DNA of 64,000 nt from CAVQGZ01 sp942491665. Its GTDB lineage: Bacteria > Actinomycetota > Actinomycetes > Jiangellales > Jiangellaceae. The stretch covers positions 1 through 64,000 of the forward strand of contig CALOBR010000005.1 of assembly GCA_942491665.1 (NCBI GenBank). The letters are read 5' to 3'. How positions within the stretch are numbered: the stretch's first letter is position 1; each line of letters begins with the position of its first letter. A program made the position numbers and the translations under genes. Of this stretch, positions 16,506-24,344 are shown piece after piece. Under the pieces are notes generated by a model, which saw only the letters and a program-made list of their open reading frames with translations, searched no databases and was not told the origin of the DNA.

Positions 16506-16566
16506 GCAACAACCTCCATCTGAGTGCGGGATACGCCTGACGTACCCGCCTAGTTCCTGCGTGAAA

Positions 16567-16593
16567 CGAGCGCCCGCTCGTGGCGGACGCTCG
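16567..16593 (-). promoter_or_regulatory. Stem-loop in the leader of the SH3/peptidase-like gene
   Basis: An imperfect inverted repeat (16567-16577 with 16583-16593, one mismatch) lies about 60 nt before the ATG at 16505 on the minus strand. The gap 16506-16744 is otherwise without a gene and must hold both divergent promoters. It could be a structured 5' leader. I compared it with the c-di-AMP (ydaO) riboswitch from memory and did not find its conserved core. Confidence 0.3.
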
Positions 16594-16744
16594 ATAGGAG
16601 AGTACGGGCACCACGAACACATAACAAAACGGTCACGCCGCACGAGCAGTGTGGCGGGCGCCACGCTCGCCGGCCTGCGCGGACGGCGGCAGCCCCGTCC
16701 AGGTGCCCTATGGTGGCGCAGACATCATTTGGACGGGGGCAGGT

Positions 16745-17482
16745 GTGAGCGCATCAGCCGCGCCCGTGGGTGAGGCCGATCGCCACGTCTCGATGCGCCG
16801 GGTGTGGCTGTCGGTCGCCGGTGTGCTGGTCGTGCTGCTCGTCATGAAGCTCGGCACGGCCGTGTTCGGCCTGGCTGGAGCGGTGCTGGGCGTCGTCGCC
16901 ACCGTCGGGGTGCTCTGGGTGACTCGCGCCGGGCACACCAGCTGGCACGACCTCGGCATCACGAAGCACTCTCTGAAGGTGGGGGCGGCCTGGTCAGGCG
17001 GCTTCTTCGCGCTCTTCGCGGTCGGCTTCGCGTTGACAGCGCTGGCCTCGCGGGCGATCCCGATGGTCGGGGAGTGGCTGCAGGGCCTGCAGGTCGAGTC
17101 GGTGCAGCCCAGCCGCGAGGTTTACCAGGCGCTGGTGGCCATCCCGCTGGGCACGGTGCTCATCGAAGAGGTCGCCTTTCGAAGCGCCCTTCCTGCCCTG
17201 TTCGGCCGGGCCGGTGCCAGTGTGCGCATGGCCGTGGTCGGTTCGGCCGTGTTGTTCGGCCTCTGGCACATCGCACCGAGCCTCAACGCCGCCCTCCACA
17301 GCACGAACCCCGGCATGCCCATCTGGGTCACCGTGCTCGGCACCGTCGTCTTCACGACGGCGTCCGGCATCGGTCTGGGCTGGCTGCGCCATCGCAGCGG
17401 CAGCATCCTGCCGCCCATGGTGGTGCACATGACCACCAACTCTCTTGGCGTGGCCTTGCTCTGGTTCCTCGCAGCGACCTGA
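16745..17482 (+). CDS. CPBP-family intramembrane glutamic endopeptidase
   Basis: 245 residues from the GTG at 16745 (preceded by a G-rich ribosome binding site, GGGGG). Membrane protein with about seven hydrophobic segments. The CAAX-protease/bacteriocin-processing motifs are complete: EEVAFR (Glu-Glu and Arg), FGLWH (His), and HMTTN near the C-terminus (His/Asn). So it is likely an active intramembrane protease cleaving membrane or prenylated substrates. The nearby UbiA and ICMT-like genes make a CAAX-processing association tempting, but those genes fit small-molecule quinone chemistry better. It is followed after 23 bp by the flavodoxin gene, which has its own promoter box. Confidence 0.85.
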   Translation: MSASAAPVGEADRHVSMRRVWLSVAGVLVVLLVMKLGTAVFGLAGAVLGVVATVGVLWVTRAGHTSWHDLGITKHSLKVGAAWSGGFFALFAVGFALTALASRAIPMVGEWLQGLQVESVQPSREVYQALVAIPLGTVLIEEVAFRSALPALFGRAGASVRMAVVGSAVLFGLWHIAPSLNAALHSTNPGMPIWVTVLGTVVFTTASGIGLGWLRHRSGSILPPMVVHMTTNSLGVALLWFLAAT

Positions 17483-17493
17483 TCGCCACCCGC

Positions 17494-17499
17494 TAGCGT
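17494..17499 (+). promoter_or_regulatory. -10 box (TAGCGT), leaderless
   Basis: TAGCGT lies 6 nt before the ATG at 17506; no ribosome binding site precedes the flavodoxin gene. Confidence 0.5.
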
Positions 17500-17505
17500 G
17501 CAGGC

Positions 17506-18024
17506 ATGCGCGCGATCGTGGTGTTCGAGTCGATGTTCGGGGACAACAAGCAGGTGGCCGAGGCGATTGCTGCCGGCCTGAACGACGCCGGCGTCACCAC
17601 TGACGCGATCGAGGTCGGCATCGCGCCCATGCAGGTCGGCGACGACGTCGGCCTTGTGGTGGTCGGGTCGCCGAACCACGCCTGGAGCATGCCGCGCCCC
17701 TCGACCCGTGAGGACGCGGCGAGCAAGGTCGACGGACCCCTGGTCAGCCAGGGCATCGGGGTGCGCGAGTGGCTCGATGAGGCTGCGCTGCCTGCGGGCG
17801 TGCGGATGGCCGCCTACGACACGCGCGGGTCGCGACCGAAGCCCGTCGTGGCCTTTGACCACGCCTCGACCAGCATCGAGAAGCGGCTGGGCAAGCTCGG
17901 CGGATCGCGGCTGGTGCCCGCGGAGCACTTTCTCGTCGTCGACATGACCGGACCGCTGGAGCCCGGCGAGGTCGACCGCGCCCGGGAATGGGGCCGAACG
18001 ATGGCCGCCGTCCTGCTCGGCTGA
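17506..18024 (+). CDS. Flavodoxin-domain protein
   Basis: 172 residues with a single flavodoxin fold expected to bind FMN and carry electrons in the cytosol. The N-terminal phosphate-binding loop is ESMFGDNKQVAEAIA (residues about 8-22), and a second conserved loop is VVVGSPNHAWSMPRPST. The C-terminal half shows PAEHFLVVDMTGPLEPGEVD, common in the flavodoxin/WrbA-like actinobacterial family. It starts without a ribosome binding site just after a TAGCGT box. The UbiA gene follows in the same direction after 27 bp, so one transcript may carry both; whether flavodoxin supplies electrons to the neighbouring FAD oxidoreductase is speculation. Confidence 0.85.
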   Translation: MRAIVVFESMFGDNKQVAEAIAAGLNDAGVTTDAIEVGIAPMQVGDDVGLVVVGSPNHAWSMPRPSTREDAASKVDGPLVSQGIGVREWLDEAALPAGVRMAAYDTRGSRPKPVVAFDHASTSIEKRLGKLGGSRLVPAEHFLVVDMTGPLEPGEVDRAREWGRTMAAVLLG

Positions 18025-18051
18025 CACGACGACATCTCCGATCGGTCCGCG

Positions 18052-18885
18052 GTGATGCTGCGGGGCCTGGCGCTGGCCTGTCACCCGGGCCCCGTGGTGG
18101 CGGTCACCGTGCTGGCCGTCGGGCTGGCGGGGTTCGCCGGCGCACCGACCCAGGCGGCGCTGGCCCTCGGGCTGGCGGTTCTGCTCGGTCAGCTCTCGAT
18201 CGGGTGGAGCAACGACGCCGTCGACGCCCCCGACGACGTCGCGGCGCGACGCTCGGCCAAGCCGGTCGTGCGCGGGCTGGTCGACGCCTCGACGCTGTAC
18301 CGCGCTGCCCTGGCCGCGCTTGGTGTCACCGTCGGGGCATCGTTCATGCTTCTCGGGTGGGTCGCCGGGGGGCTGCACGTTGTCGCCGTCCTGGCAGCCT
18401 GGGCCTACAACCTGCGGCTCAAAGACACGGCACTCTCACCGTTGCCGTACGCGCTGGCCTTCGGCCTGGTGCCGCTCATCGTCGTCACGGTCGCCGGAGC
18501 AGGCGCGACGGCGCAAGGCGGGGCGCCGGCCGACGTCGCGTCGAGCTCGCTCAGCGCGTTGGCTGCCATCGGGGCCATGCTCGGCGCCGGGGCGCACCTG
18601 GCCAACACCGCTCCCGACGTCGACTCCGACCGCGCGGTCGGCCGGGGCGGGCTCGCCGTCCGCATCGGCGGGCCGGCGGCCCGCATCCTCGCCGTGGCCT
18701 GCTGTGCGGCAGCCGCCGGTGTGCTGCTGGCCGCGATCGTCGACCCGAGCGCAGCCCTCGCCGCGGCACTGGCCGCTCAGATCGGCCTGCTCGCGGTGGT
18801 CGCGACCTGGCGGCACGGCCGCTGGCTGTTCCCCATCATGCTGGTGGTGGCGACTCTGGACGCGGTGCTGCTCGCGGTCGCGTGA
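18052..18885 (+). CDS. UbiA-family prenyltransferase
   Basis: 277-residue integral membrane enzyme that would attach an isoprenyl chain to an aromatic (or similar) acceptor. The two Asp-rich magnesium/diphosphate motifs are present: NDAVDAPDD (NDxxDxxxD, about residue 55) and DVDSDRAVG (DxxxD, about residue 195). About eight hydrophobic segments surround them. The start is the GTG at 18052 or the ATG at 18055. It converges on the FAD oxidoreductase/methyltransferase/type III PKS operon 25 bp away, so the set of polyketide synthase, methyltransferase, oxidoreductase and prenyltransferase could build a prenylated or alkylated quinone. The acceptor is unknown, and menaquinone or haem-type UbiA roles remain possible. 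Confidence 0.85.
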   Translation: MMLRGLALACHPGPVVAVTVLAVGLAGFAGAPTQAALALGLAVLLGQLSIGWSNDAVDAPDDVAARRSAKPVVRGLVDASTLYRAALAALGVTVGASFMLLGWVAGGLHVVAVLAAWAYNLRLKDTALSPLPYALAFGLVPLIVVTVAGAGATAQGGAPADVASSSLSALAAIGAMLGAGAHLANTAPDVDSDRAVGRGGLAVRIGGPAARILAVACCAAAAGVLLAAIVDPSAALAAALAAQIGLLAVVATWRHGRWLFPIMLVVATLDAVLLAVA

Positions 18886-18910
18886 CCCTGGCAGATCCGC
18901 AGAGCCGATG

Positions 18911-19954
18911 TCAGGCGAGTGCCCGCACGCCCGCGTCGAATGCCCCCGGAACCCGCTGCGCGGCGGGCACGAGCCCTCGGCGCAGCACGTTGACCTGAGT
19001 GGCGGCCAGCAAGGCCTCGGTCAGCAGGCGTGGACGGCGGGTCACACGCCGCCAGGCCGCCTCGTACTCCTCCGGCTGCTCGGCGAGCACGCACCGCACC
19101 AGCTCTCTGCCCGACGCGAAGCCGACAGCCATGCCCTCGCCGGTAAGCGCGTCCACGTAGCCGGCTGCGTCACCGACGAGCATCACGCGTCCGCTTACCC
19201 GCGCCGTGGCCCGCTGCCGCAACGGGCCGGCCCCGCGGACCCGGCTGGTGACGGGCGCCCCCTCGAGGCGACTCACCAGCTCGGGGAACCGGGCCAGCCA
19301 TGCCTCGAACGGCGCACCCCCGCCGCTCAGCACGGCCACGCCGACCTCGTCCGGGCCGACCGGGGTGACGTAGGCCTCGCAGTCGTCGGCCCAGTGCACC
19401 TCGACCATGTCGGTCCAGGGTGCCAGGGCGACGTGTCGGCGCAGGCCGTACCGGGGCCGCCCGCCGTCAGGGCGCCACCGGCCACGTCCCTGCGGGGCAG
19501 CGTCGAGCCCCAGCGCCCGACGCAGCGGCGAGTGCAGCCCGTCGGCGACGGCGACGAAGCGCGCCCGGTGCCCGCCTGCATCGACGCTGCCGGCCTGCTG
19601 CTCGATCTCGGTGACGCGCCCGGTCACGGTCCGGACGCCGACCGCGTCAGCGCGCTCGCGCAGCGCGCTCGCCAGGGTCGTGCGGCGCACACCGCGACCC
19701 GCCTCACCAGTGAACCTCGCCTGTGCCTGGTGCTCGCCGCGGACGTAGCGGATACCACGGATGGGTGACCCCGTCGGGTCGACGCCGAGGCGGGCAAGAG
19801 CGGCCACCGCCGAGGGCATCAGCCCTTCTCCACACGCCTTGTCGCCGTCGGACTCCCGCGGTCGCACGACCGTCACCGACAGCCCGTGGTGGGCCGCGTC
19901 GATCGCCGTGACGAGGCCGACGGGTCCGTCCCCGACGACGAGCAGGTCGATCAC
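18911..19954 (-). CDS. FAD-dependent oxidoreductase, geranylgeranyl reductase/UbiH-like
   Basis: 347 residues from the GTG at 19954. The N-terminal FAD motif is VVGDGPVGLVTAIDAA (GxGxxG), and the second FAD segment VMLVGDAAGYVDALTGEG (about residue 260) is typical of geranylgeranyl reductases and group A flavin hydroxylases. KACGEGLMPSAV near residue 40 is a family hallmark. In phenolic-lipid operons an equivalent flavoprotein (SrsC) hydroxylates a resorcinol ring to a quinol; that is the likely role here by context, though reduction of an isoprenoid double bond is equally compatible with the sequence. It overlaps the upstream methyltransferase gene by four bases (GTGA), so it is translationally coupled. 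Confidence 0.85.
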   Translation of the reverse strand: MIDLLVVGDGPVGLVTAIDAAHHGLSVTVVRPRESDGDKACGEGLMPSAVAALARLGVDPTGSPIRGIRYVRGEHQAQARFTGEAGRGVRRTTLASALRERADAVGVRTVTGRVTEIEQQAGSVDAGGHRARFVAVADGLHSPLRRALGLDAAPQGRGRWRPDGGRPRYGLRRHVALAPWTDMVEVHWADDCEAYVTPVGPDEVGVAVLSGGGAPFEAWLARFPELVSRLEGAPVTSRVRGAGPLRQRATARVSGRVMLVGDAAGYVDALTGEGMAVGFASGRELVRCVLAEQPEEYEAAWRRVTRRPRLLTEALLAATQVNVLRRGLVPAAQRVPGAFDAGVRALA

Positions 19955-20478
19955 GCCGACGCGCCGAGCTGGCGCAGCGCCTCGTTCTCCGCTCGCAGCC
20001 GCATCGTCAGCACGCCAGCGTTGAGCACGGTGAACACCAGCGCCGTGACCCAGGCAGTGTGCACGAGGGGCAGCGCGAAGCCCTCGACGACGACCGCGAC
20101 GTAGTTGGGATGGCGCATCCAGCGATATGGGCCGCTGGTGACGCGCTCGGCACCTGGCACGACGATGACGCGGGCGTTCCACTGCGGACCGAGAGTGGTG
20201 ATGCACCACCACCGCAGCAGCTGCGCTGCCACGACGAGGGCCAGCATCGTCCACCCCAGCCACGGGATGAAGGGCCGGTCGAACACCCACACCTCGACCA
20301 CCGCGCCGACGAGCAGCCCCGCGTGGATGAGCACCATCACCGGCCAGTGGCCGCGTCCCGTCTCGATACCGCCGCGCGCGAACGACCAGGCGGCGTTGCG
20401 CTTGGCCACCACCATCTCAGCCAGTCGCTCGACCCCGACGAGGGCGACCAGCAGGGTGAACCACACCTGGCTCGTCAT
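19951..20478 (-). CDS. Isoprenylcysteine carboxyl methyltransferase (ICMT)-family protein
   Basis: 175-residue membrane methyltransferase with about five hydrophobic segments. The C-terminal family motif GPYRWMRHPNYVAVVVE (SAM-binding region with Arg, His-Pro and Asn-Tyr) is intact, preceded by the GPQWNARVIVVPGAE segment. Bacterial members methylate small lipophilic acceptors rather than prenylated proteins; in phenolic-lipid operons the equivalent enzyme (SrsB) methylates alkylresorcinols. Lying 13 bp after the type III PKS gene and overlapping the FAD oxidoreductase gene by GTGA, it clearly belongs to that operon. Substrate assignment is by context only. Confidence 0.85.
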   Translation of the reverse strand: MTSQVWFTLLVALVGVERLAEMVVAKRNAAWSFARGGIETGRGHWPVMVLIHAGLLVGAVVEVWVFDRPFIPWLGWTMLALVVAAQLLRWWCITTLGPQWNARVIVVPGAERVTSGPYRWMRHPNYVAVVVEGFALPLVHTAWVTALVFTVLNAGVLTMRLRAENEALRQLGASA

Positions 20479-20491
20479 GGGCGGCGTCCCC

Positions 20492-21556
20492 TCACCAACG
20501 CAGCAGCACGATCTCGGAGCAGAATCCGGGACCCATCGCGGTCATCACCGCTGGGACGCTCGACGACGGAGGGTGGGCCCGCAGCGTCTCGGCGAGCACG
20601 TGCAGCACGGACGACGACGAGAGGTTGCCGATGTCAGCGAGGGAGGCCCAGGTCACCGAGAACGGGTCGCCGGGCAGGTCGAGGGCCCGCTGCATGGCCT
20701 CGAGCACCTTCGGTCCCCCAGGGTGCGCCAGCCAGTGCCCGACCTCACTCGGTGTCAGGTCGTGCTCGGCCAGAAATCGGGTCACGTCGGCGCCCAGGTT
20801 CGCCTCGACGACGTCGGCCACAGTGGAGTCGAGGACGAGCGTGAACCCGCTGCCGCCGATGTCCCAGCCCATCACCCGCTCGGTGTCGGGGTAGAACGTG
20901 CTGCGGGTGGCGAGCACCTCGGGGCCGCTCAGGCCCAGAGCCTGCGCCCGACGCTCACCGACCAGCACGACTGCGGCCGCACCGTCTCCGAACAGCCCGC
21001 TGCCCACCAGGTTGGCCATCGACTCGTCGTGACGTTGCAGGGTGAGCGAGCACAGCTCGACGCTGACCAGCACGGCGACCCCGTCCGGGTCACCGTTCAG
21101 CAGGTCGTGGGTGCGCGCGATGCCCGCGGCGCCGGCCACGCAGCCGAGGCCGAACAGCGGGACACGGCGCACGTCGGAGCGCAGCCCGAGGCGGGGCACG
21201 AGCCGCGCGTCCAGGCTGGGGACCGCGACACCGGTCACGGTCGTGGACACGATGACGTCGACGTCGGACGGGCTCAGCCCGACTGCGGCCAGAGCGTCGC
21301 CGACCGCCTGGGCACCCAGGTCGACCGCCGCGTCGAGAAAATGGTCGTTGGACGAGCCGAATCCGCCCAGGTCGCCGTACTCGGCCAACGGCAGCACGAG
21401 GTGGCGTGAGCGGACGGTGGTGGCCTTGTGCAGTCGTTCGAGCAGCGGACGTCTGGCGATGTCGGTCAGCACCACCTCGGCGAAGCGCTCGGTGATGTCT
21501 TCTTGGGCGTAGCGGTGCGGCGGGAGGGCTCCGGCCGCGGCCACGATGCGAGTCAC
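20492..21556 (-). CDS. Type III polyketide synthase (alkylresorcinol/alkylpyrone-type)
   Basis: 354-residue homodimeric chalcone-synthase-like enzyme that extends an acyl-CoA starter with malonyl-CoA units and cyclises the product. The Cys-His-Asn triad is complete: C139 in FGLGCVAGAAG, H278 in WLAHPGGPKVLEAM, and N311 in IGNLSSSSVL. The GFG-type loop near the C-terminus fits as MGPGF. The start is the GTG at 21556, with a TACTGT box seven bases before it and no ribosome binding site. The product cannot be read from the sequence, but the operon with ICMT-like and FAD genes parallels srsABC of Streptomyces, which makes phenolic lipids from long-chain acyl-CoA. Confidence 0.9.
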   Translation of the reverse strand: MTRIVAAAGALPPHRYAQEDITERFAEVVLTDIARRPLLERLHKATTVRSRHLVLPLAEYGDLGGFGSSNDHFLDAAVDLGAQAVGDALAAVGLSPSDVDVIVSTTVTGVAVPSLDARLVPRLGLRSDVRRVPLFGLGCVAGAAGIARTHDLLNGDPDGVAVLVSVELCSLTLQRHDESMANLVGSGLFGDGAAAVVLVGERRAQALGLSGPEVLATRSTFYPDTERVMGWDIGGSGFTLVLDSTVADVVEANLGADVTRFLAEHDLTPSEVGHWLAHPGGPKVLEAMQRALDLPGDPFSVTWASLADIGNLSSSSVLHVLAETLRAHPPSSSVPAVMTAMGPGFCSEIVLLRW

Positions 21557-21563
21557 GCGCTCG

Positions 21564-21569
21564 ACAGTA
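21564..21569 (-). promoter_or_regulatory. -10 box (TACTGT) of the type III PKS operon, leaderless
   Basis: On the minus strand TACTGT lies 7 nt before the GTG at 21556, within the 46-bp gap after the DsbA-like gene. This suggests that the PKS operon has its own leaderless promoter. Confidence 0.5.
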
Positions 21570-21602
21570 GATCGCGCAGACCGGACGCGCAGCGCTGCCT
21601 GG

Positions 21603-22244
21603 TCAGCGCGCGGATGCGACCGCGTCGGCGGCAAGCAGCTGGGCGAACACGTCGGTGGACTGCGCTCCCGACACCCCTACGCGCCGATCCCGCACGAAGA
21701 AGGGCACGCCAGTGATACCTAGCTGGGCTGCCAGCTGCTCGTCCTTGCGCACCGCGGCCGCGTAGGAGTCCGAGCCCAGCACGTCGCGAGCGGCCGTTCC
21801 GTCCACGCCGGCCTGCTCGGCCAGTGCCACCAGCGTCGCAGCGTCGGTGATCACCGCGCCCTCGGTGAAGTAGGCGGCGAACAGCCGCTCGGTCATGGCG
21901 TCTTGCCGGTCGTGCTCGCGGGCAAGGTGGATGAGGCGGTGGGCGTCGAACGTGCGCGCGGTGCGCGCGAGGTCGAGGCGGTAGGTCAGACCCTCGCGGG
22001 CGGCGAGACCGGTCACCCGCTCCTCCATCGCGCGCACCTGCGCGGCGTCGATGCCGTACTTGGATGACAGATGGGCGCCGAGCGGCTCGGACCTGTCTGT
22101 CGGCGCCGCGGGGTCGAGCTCGAACGAGCGGTAGACGACCTCGACCTCGTCGCGCCGCTCGTACGCCGCGAGCGCGTTGTCGAACCGCCGCTTGCCCAGG
22201 TAGCACCACGGGCACACGACGTCGGTCCACACCTCGATCTGCAC
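21603..22244 (-). CDS. DsbA-family oxidoreductase (FrnE-like)
   Basis: About 213 residues. The thioredoxin-fold protein opens with VQIEVWTDVVCPWCYLGKRRF, whose CPWC is the redox-active pair, and has a helical insert (about 60-150) with TFDAHRLIHLARE, then the cis-Pro loop ITGVPFF. No signal peptide is present, so it works in the cytosol, as FrnE-type proteins do; functions include disulfide handling and, in some polyketide loci, tailoring steps. The GTG at 22244 was preferred because GGAGGA sits nine bases upstream; the GTG at 22253 would be too close to that site. It lies 46 bp before the type III PKS gene, but the PKS has its own promoter box. Confidence 0.85.
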   Translation of the reverse strand: MQIEVWTDVVCPWCYLGKRRFDNALAAYERRDEVEVVYRSFELDPAAPTDRSEPLGAHLSSKYGIDAAQVRAMEERVTGLAAREGLTYRLDLARTARTFDAHRLIHLAREHDRQDAMTERLFAAYFTEGAVITDAATLVALAEQAGVDGTAARDVLGSDSYAAAVRKDEQLAAQLGITGVPFFVRDRRVGVSGAQSTDVFAQLLAADAVASAR

Positions 22245-22277
22245 TCGCCGCACTCCTCCGGTTCGACCGGGCCTACT

Positions 22278-22309
22278 TCAGCCGAGCAGGTCGCTCAGCC
22301 GAGCAGGTC
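22278..22309. repeat. 15-bp direct repeat at the amidase gene end
   Basis: The 15-bp sequence at 22278-22292 is repeated exactly at 22295-22309 with 2 bp between. The second copy contains the last codons and stop of the amidase gene, so the 3' end has been duplicated just downstream, probably by slippage. Confidence 0.75.
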
Positions 22310-23788
22310 AACGTTGGCAACGCCCGGCGACATTCCTTGACGCGTCAACAGGTTTGGTCCAGGGGACGCCGACTCCAGCTCGTAGGCGAGGTGCAGCAGA
22401 CGGGCCTCCTGGCCCAACGGGGCGGCCAGCTGCACCCCGATGGGGGCACCCTCGCGGCTGTGTCCCCAGGGCATCGACAGAGCCGGTGCGCCGTCGACGT
22501 TCGCAAGGGGCGTGAACGCTGTCCAGCGCAGCAGCCGGACGACGTGGGTGCGAGGGTCGGTGCCGGGCCCGCAGTGCCCGACAGCGGGCGGCGGGTGCGC
22601 GAGCACCGGGGAGAGCACCACGTCGAGGGTGTCGTAGACCGCCTCGCCGCGTCGGGCGCACCGGCGCAGGCGGGTCAGCGCGCCGGGCAGGCGCGGAAGG
22701 TCGATGCGCATCCGCTCGGCAAGGTAGTCGGTGAGTGGCTCGGTGCGAGTGGGGTCGAACCTCCTGCCGAACAGCCGATGTCCGCCGAGGCGCAGCCCAA
22801 GGGCCAGCATCTGCCAGTAGACCAAGAAGTCGGGTCCGAACCTGTGCGGGCCTGGTGGTGCGATGGGCTCGACGTGGTGCCCGAGATCGGCCAACGCCCT
22901 GGCGGCATGTGCCGTGCGATCCACGACGTCGGAGTCGACCGCGATGCCATGGGGCGGGTCCAGCACGAGGCCGATGCGCAGCCGGGCAGGGGCCGGCCCG
23001 TGAACGTCTCCGATCGGGGGCAGCCGGGAGTTGCGGTGGGCGCGCTCGGCGGCGGCGTAGTACGCCGCGGTGTCGCGCACCGTGCGAGTCACGACCCCCT
23101 GCACCGTCATCGGCACCGGCAGGCGCGCCATCTCCGGGCGGTCGACCAGGCGTCCGCGACTGGGCTTCAGACCGACCAGCCCGCAGCACGACGCCGGGAT
23201 GCGGATGGAGCCTCCGCCGTCGTTGGCGTGGGCGAGAGGCACGACGCCGGCAGCAACGAGCGCTGCCGAGCCGCCGCTCGACCCGCCGGCCGATCGGTCG
23301 GTGTCCCACGGGTTGCGGGTAGCGCCGAAGCGCGTCGACTCGGTGCTTGCCGTCAGCCCGAACTCCGGCAAGGTCGTCTTGGCGATCGGCACGAAGCCGA
23401 GGGTGCGGAACTGGTCCACCCAGGGGGAGTCGGCACGAGCGCGGGCGTCGGGGACGGCCAGCGACCCTTGGGTGGTCGGGTATCCGTGAAGGTCTTCGTT
23501 GTCCTTGACCAACGACGGAACACCCGCGAAGGGGGAGTCTCCAGGCGACGGCGCGACGTCGTCCACCCAGGTCGCCACCGCGTTGAGGGCCGAGTTGACG
23601 GCGTGCGCACGCGCCGTGGCTGCCTGGGCCAGCTCGGCGGCTGACACCTCGCGGCGTCGCAGCCGCTGGGCGAGGCCTACGGCGTCGTCGGTGTCCAAGG
23701 CGTCGTCGGTGTCGACGCTCACGTCGAGCCGTGGTTGCCTCGTGCCCACCAGCACCCCTCTCGTCAGGTCCGGAGTCACCGTAGTCAT
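22295..23788 (-). CDS. Amidase signature family hydrolase
   Basis: 497 residues. Amidase-signature enzymes hydrolyse amide bonds through a Ser-cisSer-Lys triad, all visible here: Lys in SLVKDNEDL (about residue 90), the Gly/Ser-rich GGSSGGSAALVAAG, and the nucleophile region DGGGSIRIPASCCGLVGLK (about 195). The C-terminus shows LANVDGAPALSMPWG, usual for family members such as 6-aminohexanoate-cyclic-dimer hydrolase-like proteins. It is not GatA: no gatB or gatC neighbours and divergent overall. The start is the ATG at 23788, 43 bp from the divergent YccF-type gene. The substrate is unknown. Confidence 0.88.
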   Translation of the reverse strand: MTTVTPDLTRGVLVGTRQPRLDVSVDTDDALDTDDAVGLAQRLRRREVSAAELAQAATARAHAVNSALNAVATWVDDVAPSPGDSPFAGVPSLVKDNEDLHGYPTTQGSLAVPDARARADSPWVDQFRTLGFVPIAKTTLPEFGLTASTESTRFGATRNPWDTDRSAGGSSGGSAALVAAGVVPLAHANDGGGSIRIPASCCGLVGLKPSRGRLVDRPEMARLPVPMTVQGVVTRTVRDTAAYYAAAERAHRNSRLPPIGDVHGPAPARLRIGLVLDPPHGIAVDSDVVDRTAHAARALADLGHHVEPIAPPGPHRFGPDFLVYWQMLALGLRLGGHRLFGRRFDPTRTEPLTDYLAERMRIDLPRLPGALTRLRRCARRGEAVYDTLDVVLSPVLAHPPPAVGHCGPGTDPRTHVVRLLRWTAFTPLANVDGAPALSMPWGHSREGAPIGVQLAAPLGQEARLLHLAYELESASPGPNLLTRQGMSPGVANVDLLG

Positions 23789-23831
23789 CCGACCTGCTGC
23801 CGGGCCTCGCGTGGACGGCACAATGTGCGCC

Positions 23832-24257
23832 ATGCGCACCCTCGGGAACATCCTGTGGTTCTTCCTGGCCGGCTGGGAGCTGTTCCTCGGCTACGCCATC
23901 GCAGGGGTCATCGCCTTCATCCTCATCATCACGATCCCGTTTGGCGTCGCGTCGTTCCGCATCGCCGGCTACGTCGTGTGGCCGTTCGGTCGGACGGTCG
24001 TGGGCAAGCCGTCCGCCGGGCTGGGCTCGGCGATCGGCAACGTGATCTGGCTCGTGCTCTTCGGCTGGTGGCTGGCGCTGATCCACATCGTCACCGGCTT
24101 CTTCTTGGCCATCACGATCATCGGCATCCCCCTGGCCCTGGCGAACTGGAAGATGGTGCCGCTCGCCCTGTGGCCGCTAGGGCGCGAGGTTGTCCCGGTG
24201 GAGGTTGCCCAGTACCGCGACGGCGCCATCGGGGTGCCGGCCCAGTACCACCCCTAG
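23832..24257 (+). CDS. YccF-domain membrane protein
   Basis: 141 residues with two YccF repeats, each a hydrophobic hairpin: ILWFFLAGWELFLGYAIAG with ITIPFGVASFRIAGYVVWPFG, and VIWLVLFGWWLALIHIVTG with ITIIGIPLALANWKMV then LALWPLG. The repeated pattern GW-(L)-PFG/PLG is the family hallmark. It is an inner-membrane protein of unassigned function. Start candidates are the ATGs at 23823 and 23832; the second matches the usual MRTLGNILWF opening. A CACAAT box lies seven bases before it, which may mean a leaderless transcript. Confidence 0.85.
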   Translation: MRTLGNILWFFLAGWELFLGYAIAGVIAFILIITIPFGVASFRIAGYVVWPFGRTVVGKPSAGLGSAIGNVIWLVLFGWWLALIHIVTGFFLAITIIGIPLALANWKMVPLALWPLGREVVPVEVAQYRDGAIGVPAQYHP

Positions 24258-24344
24258 AACGCGGCGCAGCGGCAGAGCCTCCCTCGCTGCCCGAGGAGGG
24301 GGCACTAGCCGGCCGAGGTTGACTGCCGGCTGACAGGGGGCCCC

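Noticed and set aside
16506..16744. c-di-AMP (ydaO-type) riboswitch before the SH3/peptidase-like gene
   Set aside because: The gene type and leader length are suggestive, but I could not find the conserved core sequences; only a simple stem-loop is visible.
16745..20478. CAAX-type protein prenylation pathway (CPBP protease, UbiA, ICMT) as a single system
   Set aside because: The CPBP gene has a separate promoter region, the ICMT-type gene is coupled to a type III PKS and flavoprotein, and UbiA enzymes prenylate small molecules; quinone or phenolic-lipid chemistry fits better.
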